A stretch of DNA of 8,811 nucleotides from an uncultured Maritalea sp. Its GTDB lineage: Bacteria > Pseudomonadota > Alphaproteobacteria > Rhizobiales > Devosiaceae. This document shows, piece by piece, positions 1 through 5,498 of the stretch. The stretch covers positions 1 through 8,811 of the forward strand of contig CAJXLH010000102.1 in the NCBI GenBank assembly GCA_913055925.1. The letters are read 5' to 3'. Both the position numbers and the translations under genes were made by a program. Every line of letters begins with the position of its first letter. The stretch's first letter is position 1. The notes below the pieces were generated by a model. That model was not told where the DNA came from. It worked only from the letters and a program-made list of their open reading frames with translations, and searched no databases.

Positions 1-748
1 CGCGATCAAGCGTGCCAGGTGCGGTCAAAAGATTGACGTGATTTGCACATTTCGACATCAATCGGTCGATGACAACATCGTCAACCACATCGCCCGAAAA
101 CACCGCATCGGCGAGACCATGCGGGGGTTCCTGGTTGTAGTTGAGACCTGCTGTGCCGTAAGCCAAATCCATATCAAGAATGAGCACATCTCGGCGAAGT
201 GATTGAGAAATAGCCCAGGCGGTATTGTGCGCGATGGTGGAACTACCGGCCCCGCCCTTTACACCATAAAAAGCGATGGTACGCCCGATCGGCTCAGATG
301 CGTCCGAAGCAAATTGTTCCGAGATGGCATCAACCAATGCCGACGATGCAATCGGCATTACCAAATACTCGGATACGCCGAAGCGCATCAATTTGCGATA
401 AAGCTCAACGTCATTTGTATGCCCGATCACGATCACTTTTGTGCTCGCATCACAAACGCCAGCAAGATCGTTTAGCGCGTGGAGCAGCTCGTCATCGCCC
501 AAGGTGCTTTCAAGAACGATCAGGTTTGGTGTTGGATTGACCTTATAGATCTCAATCGCTGCGTTAATGCCACCGTTGTGGGTGGTCAAAGCAACTTTGT
601 TCATGCGGCGATCAGCCACCGCATTTTCGATCATTTGAGCGGTTTTTGCATTCTCGCAAAATGCTTGAATGGTAATGTGCGGCACCATACGTGTGCCCGC
701 AACATTTGCACCTTCTGCACTATTTGGATCGTTTTCAAATTCACTCAT
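1..748 (-). CDS. cpaE: CpaE/TadZ-type pilus assembly localisation ATPase, 3' part off the window
   Basis: My own translation of the minus strand gives 249 residues from ATG 748-746 and runs open through the left edge. Residues about 22-145 look like a degenerate response-regulator receiver domain, and residues 156 onward like a MinD/ParA-type ATPase. The deviant Walker A is K164-GGAGSST-171, which keeps the signature lysine but has Ser where the usual P-loop lysine stands. The following DMDLAYGTAGLNY (192-204) matches the Walker A' strand of CpaE proteins. Known role: CpaE/TadZ acts at the inner membrane and places the Tad pilus machine, often at a pole. The family is usually somewhat over 400 residues, so roughly 170 are missing here. 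A GGAG lies 8 bases before the ATG. It is 27 bases downstream of cpaC and surely in the same transcript; cpaF would be expected next. The assignment is firm. Confidence 0.93.
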   Translation of the reverse strand, partial: MSEFENDPNSAEGANVAGTRMVPHITIQAFCENAKTAQMIENAVADRRMNKVALTTHNGGINAAIEIYKVNPTPNLIVLESTLGDDELLHALNDLAGVCDASTKVIVIGHTNDVELYRKLMRFGVSEYLVMPIASSALVDAISEQFASDASEPIGRTIAFYGVKGGAGSSTIAHNTAWAISQSLRRDVLILDMDLAYGTAGLNYNQEPPHGLADAVFSGDVVDDVVIDRLMSKCANHVNLLTAPGTLDR

Positions 749-756
749 TTACTTAA

Positions 757-760
757 CTCC
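757..760 (-). promoter_or_regulatory. Ribosome binding site of cpaE
   Basis: GGAG on the minus strand lies 8 bases upstream of ATG 748-746. It supports this start and shows that cpaE follows cpaC directly. Confidence 0.7.
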
Positions 761-775
761 AAATCCAAAGCACGC

Positions 776-2209
776 TTAATCAAGCACAAAGCCAATTGAG
801 CCTTGCAGCGAACCATCTGTTTCACCGCCAACGCCATAAAGCTTTTCAAGCGTTCCCAAGAAATAAGCGGACGCGTCATCTGCAAGGTGAACTTTGTCCG
901 TTGGCAGTGTGTAGTCCGCCATTTGACCCGGTTGCGTGAGATATGGTGTCACCAAAATCAACAGCTCGGTTTCAGCTCGAATAAAGTCGCGCGAGCGGAA
1001 CAATGTTCCCAAAATCGGGATACGTCCTAGACCTGGCACCTCGTTAAAACGTTGGCGCTGTTTTTCTTCGATCAGGCCAGCAATGGCCAATGTTGAACCT
1101 GTGTGAAGTCGGACTGATGTCTTGGCTTTGCGTTCCTTGGTGGCCGGAATATTCACCGGACCAGCGGTATATCCACCTTCAGCGTTGAGCTCGCTCACTT
1201 TGGTTTCAACTTCGAGCGAAATTTGTCCGCCTGTATGAACTTTCGGTGTGAATTCGAGGTTCACCCCAAATTCTTTGAATTCATATGTCACCTCGCCATC
1301 TTTGTAGGCAACAGGTACTGGGAACTCGCCGCCGGCAAGGAATTCTGCCGTTGCACCAGAGAGCGCGGTCAGTGTTGGTTCCGCCAATGTGCGTACAGCG
1401 CCACGACGCTCAAGCGCCTTAATTGTCGCGTCAATTGAAACATTGCCAAGCGAGAAGCCAGACTTCATCGAATTGGTGGAAACCACGTTCGAGACAGCCC
1501 CAAGCCCAGGTGCGGTTACAACTGTTGTTGAGAGGCCGCCAACACTTAGCGATGCGCTTAGATCAATGCCAAGCTGCTTGACCGTTTCGCGCTGCACTTC
1601 GGCAACCGTGACTTTAAGCATAACCTGCTGAGATCCATCGACCTCAATCACACTTGCGACATCTTCGTCGTTGTTGACGAACTGACGGGCAATTGTAATC
1701 GCCTTCTCGGCGTCGTCCGCACTTGCTGCACTGCCTGAAAGGACAAGTTTACCGTCCATGGCATGCACATCAATACGACTGCCTGGCAGCAAACGCGCGA
1801 TCGTTGTCTCAAGTGTTTTGGAAGATTTCGCAACAGTGATATCGACCACCGCGATCGGGTTTCCGTGCGCGCTAAGGAACAGAATATTTGTGTCACCCAA
1901 ACCAGCAGACTGGATAATAGCCCGGCGTTTTGTCCGCATAACACCTCGGGCCACAGACGGGTTAGAAACCACCATTTCCTTAACATCAGCTGGCAGCTCA
2001 ATTACCAGAGACTTGTTCAACCCCATTTCGACATTTTGCTGCATGCCGATTTGGTTGCTAGAAACACGCAATTGCGCGGCAGCGGCTTTTGCAGGTGTTC
2101 CCCCAAGTAGCAAAACCATAACCATTGCTAGAACCAGAGCACATAGCGCGATTGGTGCCAGCAGAATTTGCTCTAGAGATTGTTCACGTACTTTACTCAA
2201 CATTCTCAT
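776..2209 (-). CDS. cpaC: CpaC/RcpA outer-membrane secretin of the Flp/Tad pilus
   Basis: This 477-residue protein should form the outer-membrane pore through which the Flp pilus emerges. A hydrophobic signal sequence spans about residues 15-44, with probable cleavage near AKAAAA. Then come a pilus-assembly secretin N-terminal domain (about 47-130, with SNPSVARG and GDTNILFLS), a BON-like domain (about 131-192, with MDGKLVLSGSA) and the secretin core (about 196-430). The core shows VMLKVTVAEV, LAEPTLTALSGATAEFLAGG and NEVPGLGRIPILGTLFRS, ending in ETELLILVTPYL, all typical secretin signatures. The length is normal or slightly short for CpaC. Two in-frame ATGs compete, at 2209 (Met1) and 2203 (Met3). 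The GGAG at 2213-2216 is 3 bases from the first and 9 from the second, so the true start may be Met3. It is 6 bases downstream of cpaB and in the same operon. Confidence 0.96.
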   Translation of the reverse strand: MRMLSKVREQSLEQILLAPIALCALVLAMVMVLLLGGTPAKAAAAQLRVSSNQIGMQQNVEMGLNKSLVIELPADVKEMVVSNPSVARGVMRTKRRAIIQSAGLGDTNILFLSAHGNPIAVVDITVAKSSKTLETTIARLLPGSRIDVHAMDGKLVLSGSAASADDAEKAITIARQFVNNDEDVASVIEVDGSQQVMLKVTVAEVQRETVKQLGIDLSASLSVGGLSTTVVTAPGLGAVSNVVSTNSMKSGFSLGNVSIDATIKALERRGAVRTLAEPTLTALSGATAEFLAGGEFPVPVAYKDGEVTYEFKEFGVNLEFTPKVHTGGQISLEVETKVSELNAEGGYTAGPVNIPATKERKAKTSVRLHTGSTLAIAGLIEEKQRQRFNEVPGLGRIPILGTLFRSRDFIRAETELLILVTPYLTQPGQMADYTLPTDKVHLADDASAYFLGTLEKLYGVGGETDGSLQGSIGFVLD

Positions 2210-2212
2210 CTA

Positions 2213-2216
2213 CTCC
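2213..2216 (-). promoter_or_regulatory. Ribosome binding site of cpaC overlapping the cpaB stop
   Basis: TAGGAG on the minus strand merges the cpaB stop (2218-2216) with the cpaC Shine-Dalgarno sequence, which suggests translational coupling. Its spacing (3 bases to ATG 2209, 9 to ATG 2203) favours initiation at the second ATG. Confidence 0.55.
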
Positions 2217-3133
2217 TACTCGAGCACCGGCGGCGTTCCTGAGCCGCTCGATGAGCTTGAGATTACTGGGGTTGCTACTTGATTTGCATTTTGAGGTGCA
2301 AAGATAATGGGCTGCATGGTTGCTTCTTGGCCCTCGTTAGGCTTTTCGGTGTCCGGCGCGCTGATTTGCGTCACGAAAGTTTCGCCTGCACGGATAAGCT
2401 GCACTGTTGAATTTGTCGGATTGCTCGGTCCACCTTTTGCAAAGTCGACAACAGAACGAAGCGCCAACGAGATTTCACCAATTTTTGATGCGTTAACTAA
2501 GGCCTCTGCCTGCGAAGGCGTTAACTCTAGCGTAGCAACCGTTTCTTTTTCAAAGTTGGTTTCACCATCAACATTTTGGCCAGTCTCGCCTTTTTCGCCC
2601 AAGCGATTGCCCAATGCGATTACGCGCACATTTGACAAAATTGTTTGCGAAACGCCACCTGTGCGCATTGTTACAATGACATCGACGTGGTCATTAGGAA
2701 CAATGAAACCGCCAGCGCCCGATGTAGCGTCCACTTCAACCGAAACGCCCCGCATACCCGGCGCGATTACGGCAGAAAGGTACCCGCTATTCGACTGGAT
2801 CAATTTCGCCAAACGCACTGGTTCGCCGACAAATATCTCAAACCTCGCCACGGAATCCGCAAGTTGGCTCGGCGCATCAGGAATATTTTGATCAGTGATG
2901 AATTCTGAACGAAGCGCATTTTCTGGCCACTCCTGCCAGGAAAGCATTTCTGGTGCAAGCCGAGTACCAACGCCAATAGTTTCACTTGCGACGAGAACTT
3001 TTGTCACTTTTTCTTGCGCCGGTGCTGCAACCTGCGAGGCATCTGAACTAGGTGACCTATTTAATGCAAAAACAGCAGCAAGGCCGCCTGCTACCACTGC
3101 AACTACTAACAAAATTAAACGCGCCGGCTTCAT
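2216..3133 (-). CDS. cpaB: CpaB/RcpC Flp pilus assembly protein
   Basis: This 305-residue protein is anchored in the inner membrane or exported, with one N-terminal hydrophobic segment (about 5-24) and the rest periplasmic. Residues about 44-110 form an SAF-like domain (VLVASETIGVGTRLAPEMLSW and FVGEPVRLAKL). Residues about 120-255 hold the RcpC/CpaB core with the family hallmark GMRGVSVEVDATSGAGGFIVPNDHVDV, written here as positions 127-151. The C-terminus (about 256-305) is low in complexity and rich in Pro, Ser and Gln, probably a flexible tail. Known role: RcpC/CpaB works with the secretin and is thought to stabilise or modify the pilus in the periplasm. The SD before ATG 3133-3131 is weak (GGGGT, 8 bases away). 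The 156-base gap upstream carries TTAA motifs and probably its own promoter. Confidence 0.95.
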   Translation of the reverse strand: MKPARLILLVVAVVAGGLAAVFALNRSPSSDASQVAAPAQEKVTKVLVASETIGVGTRLAPEMLSWQEWPENALRSEFITDQNIPDAPSQLADSVARFEIFVGEPVRLAKLIQSNSGYLSAVIAPGMRGVSVEVDATSGAGGFIVPNDHVDVIVTMRTGGVSQTILSNVRVIALGNRLGEKGETGQNVDGETNFEKETVATLELTPSQAEALVNASKIGEISLALRSVVDFAKGGPSNPTNSTVQLIRAGETFVTQISAPDTEKPNEGQEATMQPIIFAPQNANQVATPVISSSSSGSGTPPVLE

Positions 3134-3207
3134 TACTCATACCCCGGTTGGACACAATTTTCGCGCAAAATACGCAAAGTGTTTTGGCGCAGTATCGGAT
3201 CAAAGGG

Positions 3208-3300
3208 TCAAAGTTTGGTTAACCGGACGTATGGATGTTTAGTTAACGATTGATAAATCTTTTCAATGCGTTAACGAACGTCCCTAAAGTTAGGTTAAAC
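3208..3300 (-). promoter_or_regulatory. Cluster of CtrA-like TTAA motifs upstream of cpaB
   Basis: Four TTAA cores fall in 93 bases, three of them inside GTTAAC palindromes (3218-3223, 3242-3247, 3270-3275). With the 7-base spacing of the Caulobacter CtrA consensus TTAA-N7-TTAA there are TCAA-N7-TTAA (3208-3222), TTAA-N7-TAAA (3243-3257) and CTAA-N7-TTAA (3284-3298), each matching 7 of 8 fixed positions. The last overlaps the end of cpaA. CtrA control of Caulobacter pilus genes is known; binding here is inferred. No clear -10/-35 pair was identified. Confidence 0.5.
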
Positions 3301-3790
3301 TTAGGAATATCGCGCTTTGCGCATAGACAAGCATAGCGCCAATCGCCAACGCGATGCCATAAGGCGCCCCAACCGATTTGTCATGTAGTCGCTTCAACCA
3401 AGGCCAATCTGGCACGATCCAACCAGGCACATAATTTCTGAAAACCAACAAACCTATCGTTAGCAAGCCACCCAAAAGCGCGGAGTAAGTAAGAAATGCC
3501 ACGATGTTGGCTGAACCCATCCATAAACCGATGGCTGCAGCTACCTTTGCGTCACCGCCCCCAATCCAGCCCGGAATAAACAACAAAAATGCCACCACTA
3601 ATACGATTGCACCCATGCCCAGATGGAGACCTACTTCATCAAGAGGCATTCCTACATAGAGCGCTAGCGCCAAAAATCCAGCGATTAGAGCGAGTGCGAT
3701 CCAATTTGGTATGCGCATAGTGAGCAAATCGTACGCCGCCGTGAATGCCATTAAGATTGGAAACAACAATATGAGCGCTGAATTGATCAT
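3290..3790 (-). CDS. cpaA: CpaA/TadV prepilin peptidase (A24 family)
   Basis: This 166-residue inner-membrane aspartic peptidase should cleave the leader of the Flp pilin PilA and of the TadE-like pseudopilins. The two catalytic aspartates of the A24 family are visible: D21 in AAYDLLTMRIPN and D80 in the GxGD motif GGGDAK. About six hydrophobic segments make up the rest, including the conserved GAPYGIALAIGA (141-152). It lacks the N-terminal methylase domain of long PilD enzymes, as expected for TadV/CpaA. An in-frame TTG at 3802 would add four residues, but ATG 3790-3788 is preferred because GAGG sits 6 bases before it. It lies 140 bases downstream of pilA, behind a strong terminator and with CtrA-like sequence just upstream, so it probably has its own promoter. 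Confidence 0.95.
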   Translation of the reverse strand: MINSALILLFPILMAFTAAYDLLTMRIPNWIALALIAGFLALALYVGMPLDEVGLHLGMGAIVLVVAFLLFIPGWIGGGDAKVAAAIGLWMGSANIVAFLTYSALLGGLLTIGLLVFRNYVPGWIVPDWPWLKRLHDKSVGAPYGIALAIGAMLVYAQSAIFLSLT

Positions 3791-3795
3791 GGGTG

Positions 3796-3800
3796 ACCTC
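3796..3800 (-). promoter_or_regulatory. Ribosome binding site that sets the cpaA start
   Basis: GAGGT on the minus strand overlaps the alternative TTG codon at 3802-3800 and is well spaced for ATG 3790, which decides the start in favour of the ATG. Confidence 0.6.
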
Positions 3801-3831
3801 AAAATGATCGATTTATCGCAACATAGAAATC

Positions 3832-3856
3832 AATGGTTAGCCACTTATTAACCATT
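3832..3856 (-). promoter_or_regulatory. Dyad of TAACCATT half-sites, CtrA-like operator upstream of cpaA
   Basis: AATGGTTA (3832-3839) and TAACCATT (3849-3856) are perfect 8-base inverted repeats with a 9-base spacer. Read on the plus strand the centre is TTAG-N7-TTAA followed by C (3837-3852), a 7 of 8 match to TTAA-N7-TTAA. TTAACCAT is a typical alphaproteobacterial CtrA half-site. It sits about 42-66 bases before the cpaA ATG, where a promoter operator would be expected. Confidence 0.55.
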
Positions 3857-3869
3857 CGAATTGTGAAAC

Positions 3870-3895
3870 AAAAAAAGAGGGGCTGGAAGCCCCTC
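3870..3895 (-). terminator. Rho-independent terminator after pilA
   Basis: On the minus strand an 8-base GC-rich stem, GAGGGGCT / AGCCCCTC (3895-3888 and 3884-3877), closes a 3-base loop and is followed directly by seven T (3876-3870). It starts 35 bases past the pilA stop and ends before the cpaA promoter, so it should separate the abundant pilin message from cpaABCE. Confidence 0.9.
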
Positions 3896-3930
3896 AATCA
3901 ATCTGTACCGATTTTATCGGACCCGCCTTA

Positions 3931-4101
3931 CTAAGCTGTCGGCGTAATCGCTGTACGGATGTTGTTAAATACTGCTTCGAGTTGGGTACCCAAAAGCTGC
4001 ACTGCGGTGATGATTGCCACAGAAATAAGCGCCGCGATCAAACCATATTCAATTGCAGTCGCGCCTGACTCGTCTTTAAGAAATTGTTTTACCAAGTTCA
4101 T
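3931..4101 (-). CDS. pilA: Flp/Fap-type (type IVb) major pilin
   Basis: This 56-residue prepilin is the structural subunit of the Flp pilus. The short leader MNLVKQFLKDESG ends in Gly13, and cleavage before Ala14 gives a 43-residue mature pilin starting ATAIEYGLIAALISV. Glu at +5 and Tyr at +6 are the Flp signature; the hydrophobic helix runs to about residue 37. The size is typical for Flp pilins. The frame stays open upstream to 4176, but the ATG at 4101-4099 is clearly right: AGGAG lies 7 bases before it and the leader then has the proper length. It has its own terminator downstream and a long regulatory leader upstream. CpaA, encoded next, is the expected processing enzyme. Confidence 0.97.
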   Translation of the reverse strand: MNLVKQFLKDESGATAIEYGLIAALISVAIITAVQLLGTQLEAVFNNIRTAITPTA

Positions 4102-4108
4102 TTTGTTG

Positions 4109-4113
4109 CTCCT
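4109..4113 (-). promoter_or_regulatory. Strong ribosome binding site of pilA
   Basis: AGGAG on the minus strand lies 7 bases before ATG 4101; a second GGAG lies at 4120-4117. The strength fits a highly expressed pilin and fixes the start at 4101 rather than at 4176. Confidence 0.8.
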
Positions 4114-4121
4114 AAACTCCA

Positions 4122-4136
4122 TGTCACGACGTGACA
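4122..4136. promoter_or_regulatory. 15-base palindrome in the pilA leader
   Basis: TGTCACG-A-CGTGACA is a perfect 7-base dyad around one central base, 21 bases upstream of the pilA ATG and just behind its Shine-Dalgarno sequences. That compactness fits a dimeric repressor or activator site better than an RNA hairpin, which would lose several pairs to form a loop. Confidence 0.5.
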
Positions 4137-4144
4137 CCAATATT

Positions 4145-4165
4145 GTTCGATCCTCACCATCGAAC
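4145..4165. repeat. Inverted repeat GTTCGAT-N7-ATCGAAC in the pilA leader
   Basis: Perfect 7-base arms (4145-4151, 4159-4165) flank a 7-base spacer, immediately upstream of the 4122-4136 palindrome. It could be a stem-loop in the pilA 5' leader or a protein-binding dyad; the sequence does not decide which. Confidence 0.5.
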
Positions 4166-4226
4166 TCACGGACCAACCTACGAGCGGAGTCTTGAGATAG
4201 AGTTAATTCGCAAGCTGAGGTTGAAC

Positions 4227-4245
4227 GTAAAACCTGTTGTTTTAC
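4227..4245. repeat. Inverted repeat GTAAAAC-N5-GTTTTAC in the divergent region
   Basis: Perfect 7-base arms surround CTGTT. It lies next to the CtrA-like motifs and so close to the likely start of pilA transcription. It may be an operator for pilA or for the divergent gene. Confidence 0.4.
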
Positions 4246-4251
4246 TTATAC

Positions 4252-4281
4252 TTACCACTTTCTTACCAAAGACAGTTAACC
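4252..4281 (-). promoter_or_regulatory. CtrA-like motif cluster upstream of pilA
   Basis: On the plus strand TTAC-N7-TTAC (4252-4266) keeps the CtrA spacing with 6 of 8 fixed bases, and a complete TTAACC half-site follows at 4276-4281. Seen as repeats, the stretch reads CTTACCA, CTTACCA, TTAACCA. Caulobacter pilA is a known CtrA target; the assignment here is inference and weaker than at cpaA. Confidence 0.4.
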
Positions 4282-4414
4282 AAAGGTTTCATCTAAAACA
4301 CAGCATTTAGGGCGTTGCCGCAACGTCGAAACGTAAGGATAACGCGATATTTGCGTTTTATTCACCATTCTTCGGCATGTTGGAGACGCGTTTATAGTTA
4401 CAGTTGGGTAAATC

Positions 4415-4876
4415 ATGTCATTCGCTAAGATTTTTGCAGGTCTGCTTTTTGTGGCCGCGTCGTTGGGAAATGCAGGACCTTCGTTGGCTTCTGATACACA
4501 ACGAGAAGTAAGCGTACAGATGAATATGGCGCGGATTTTGCGCTTGCCTTCGCCTGCTTCAACTGTAGTCGTGGGCAACCCCGTGATTGCGGACGCGACA
4601 ATTCAGGACCCGCAAACATTGGTTCTAACGGGCAATGGATACGGTACAACCAATTTGATCGCACTTGATGCTGTTGGGAACCCAATTGCCGATCTGCTTG
4701 TGCATGTCAGCGCTGAGCATGACAATGTGGTCACTGTCTTCCAAGGCACGAATAAAGAGTCCGTTGCATGCGCACCTACTTGCCAGCCTATGGCATTGGG
4801 TGGTGATAGTTCTGACTTCACCAACGAAGTCGTTAGCTCTCTTGGTGCTGCCGCAAGTGTTGGAAAGAATAACTAA
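4415..4876 (+). CDS. Secreted stand-alone pilus-assembly N-terminal domain protein, CpaC-N paralogue
   Basis: This 153-residue protein begins with a signal peptide (about 1-25, cleavage near SLA|SD), so it should be periplasmic. Residues about 31-102 match the secretin N-terminal domain of CpaC encoded nearby: LP.., VVVGNPVIAD against VVSNPSVARG, GTTNLIALDAVGNPIA against GDTNILFLSAHGNPIA. The channel-forming secretin part is absent. The C-terminal third carries C119-APT-C123, then GGD, a pattern I recall from short pilus-assembly N-terminal-domain proteins in rhizobia-like genomes. It is divergent from pilA and 88 bases upstream of the TadE-like genes, so a role in Tad pilus assembly or secretin support is likely, but its exact function is not established. 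No good Shine-Dalgarno is visible, yet only this start keeps the signal peptide. Confidence 0.88.
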   Translation: MSFAKIFAGLLFVAASLGNAGPSLASDTQREVSVQMNMARILRLPSPASTVVVGNPVIADATIQDPQTLVLTGNGYGTTNLIALDAVGNPIADLLVHVSAEHDNVVTVFQGTNKESVACAPTCQPMALGGDSSDFTNEVVSSLGAAASVGKNN

Positions 4877-4895
4877 ATTTTTCAGTTGATTTGAT

Positions 4896-4911
4896 TCAGT
4901 TGAGAAACTGA
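4896..4911 (+). repeat. Small hairpin in the gap before the TadE-like genes
   Basis: TCAGTT-GAGA-AACTGA gives a 6-base stem with a GAGA (GNRA-type) loop, 20 bases past the stop of the upstream gene. No T run follows, so it is not an intrinsic terminator; it may be an mRNA processing or stabilising element, or chance. Confidence 0.3.
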
Positions 4912-4964
4912 TCCGAAATGCAGCTCGGTCATCATGTTCAAATGTCGCGTGTAGGATAATTTTC

Positions 4965-5498
4965 ATGGCAAGAATTGCGAAACTTGGCAATTTGTTACGC
5001 CGGAGAGCAAGGCGCTTCAAATCTGATGACGATGGCGTCACCATTATCGAATTCGCACTGCTGGCATTTCCATTTTTCGCATTAATGGGCGCAATCTTGG
5101 AAACGGGTCTATACCTTTTTGCCAGCCAAGTCTTTGACAGCGCGGTGGACGACGCATCTCGCACAATTTTGGTGGGCACCGCAACAAACTCGCAATCCGA
5201 TTTTCGCAATAAAATCTGCGAAACAACATTTGGCTTGATCGAATGTGATCGGATCAAGATCCGTATTCGGCCGATTGCATCATTTTCAGCCGCAAATCCA
5301 ACTCCCCCTGTGGATGCAGATGGTAATTGGGTTCTGACAGAGCAGATGAATGCTGGCTCACCGCGGCAGGTAATGCTGGTTGAAGCATACTACAAATGGA
5401 GTACATTTCTCTCATTTGACTATGGTTTTCAAAAATACGGCAACACGGTGCTTTTGTCGTCCGCCCGTGTATTCATGAATGAACCGGGTGCCGGATAA
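4965..5498 (+). CDS. TadE-family minor pseudopilin
   Basis: This 177-residue protein has a basic N-terminus (residues 1-19), then the prepilin-like site D23-G24|VTIIEF with Glu29 at +5, followed by a hydrophobic segment to about residue 52. That is the TadE/TadF layout of a pseudopilin cleaved by the CpaA-type peptidase. The periplasmic part is unremarkable, with Cys85 and Cys94 as a possible disulfide. TadE-like proteins are needed for Flp pilus biogenesis as minor components. AGGA lies 8 bases before the ATG. The stop overlaps the next start (TAATG), so the pair is translationally coupled. I do not separate TadE, TadF and TadG by sequence alone. Confidence 0.92.
   Translation: MARIAKLGNLLRRRARRFKSDDDGVTIIEFALLAFPFFALMGAILETGLYLFASQVFDSAVDDASRTILVGTATNSQSDFRNKICETTFGLIECDRIKIRIRPIASFSAANPTPPVDADGNWVLTEQMNAGSPRQVMLVEAYYKWSTFLSFDYGFQKYGNTVLLSSARVFMNEPGAG

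Larger units (their letters stand above)
4102..4414. other. Divergent intergenic region between pilA and the stand-alone CpaC-N gene
   Basis: I see no gene in these 313 bases. They hold the pilA leader with two dyads (4122-4136 and 4145-4165), a GANTC methylation-type site GAGTC (4187-4191), an inverted repeat (4227-4245), TTAC/TTAA motifs of CtrA type (4252-4281) and a small possible hairpin, CGTTG-CCG-CAACG (4313-4325). A TTGAAC (4221-4226) and a TATACT (4247-4252) on the plus strand are 20 bases apart, too far for a good sigma-70 promoter. Confidence 0.7.

Noticed and set aside
1758..2282. A 174-codon open frame on the plus strand inside cpaC
   Set aside because: It is a shadow of the cpaC secretin reading frame; the protein is low in hallmarks and has no neighbours to explain it.
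2307..2891. A 194-codon open frame on the plus strand, antisense to cpaB
   Set aside because: It lies wholly inside cpaB on the other strand, has no recognisable domain or convincing ribosome binding site, and the composition reflects the codons of cpaB.
3931..4176. An 81-residue version of PilA starting at 4176
   Set aside because: The 25 extra residues are charged, run through the leader dyads and give an abnormal prepilin leader; the strong AGGAG serves ATG 4101.
4221..4252. TTGAAC and TATACT as a sigma-70 promoter for the plus-strand arm
   Set aside because: The spacing is 20 bases, outside the usual 16-18, and the distance to the start codon at 4415 is long; not enough to call a promoter.
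4625..5257. A 210-codon open frame on the minus strand across the stand-alone CpaC-N gene and the first TadE-like gene
   Set aside because: It is antisense to two well-supported genes and their gap, and its translation shows no family features or signal.
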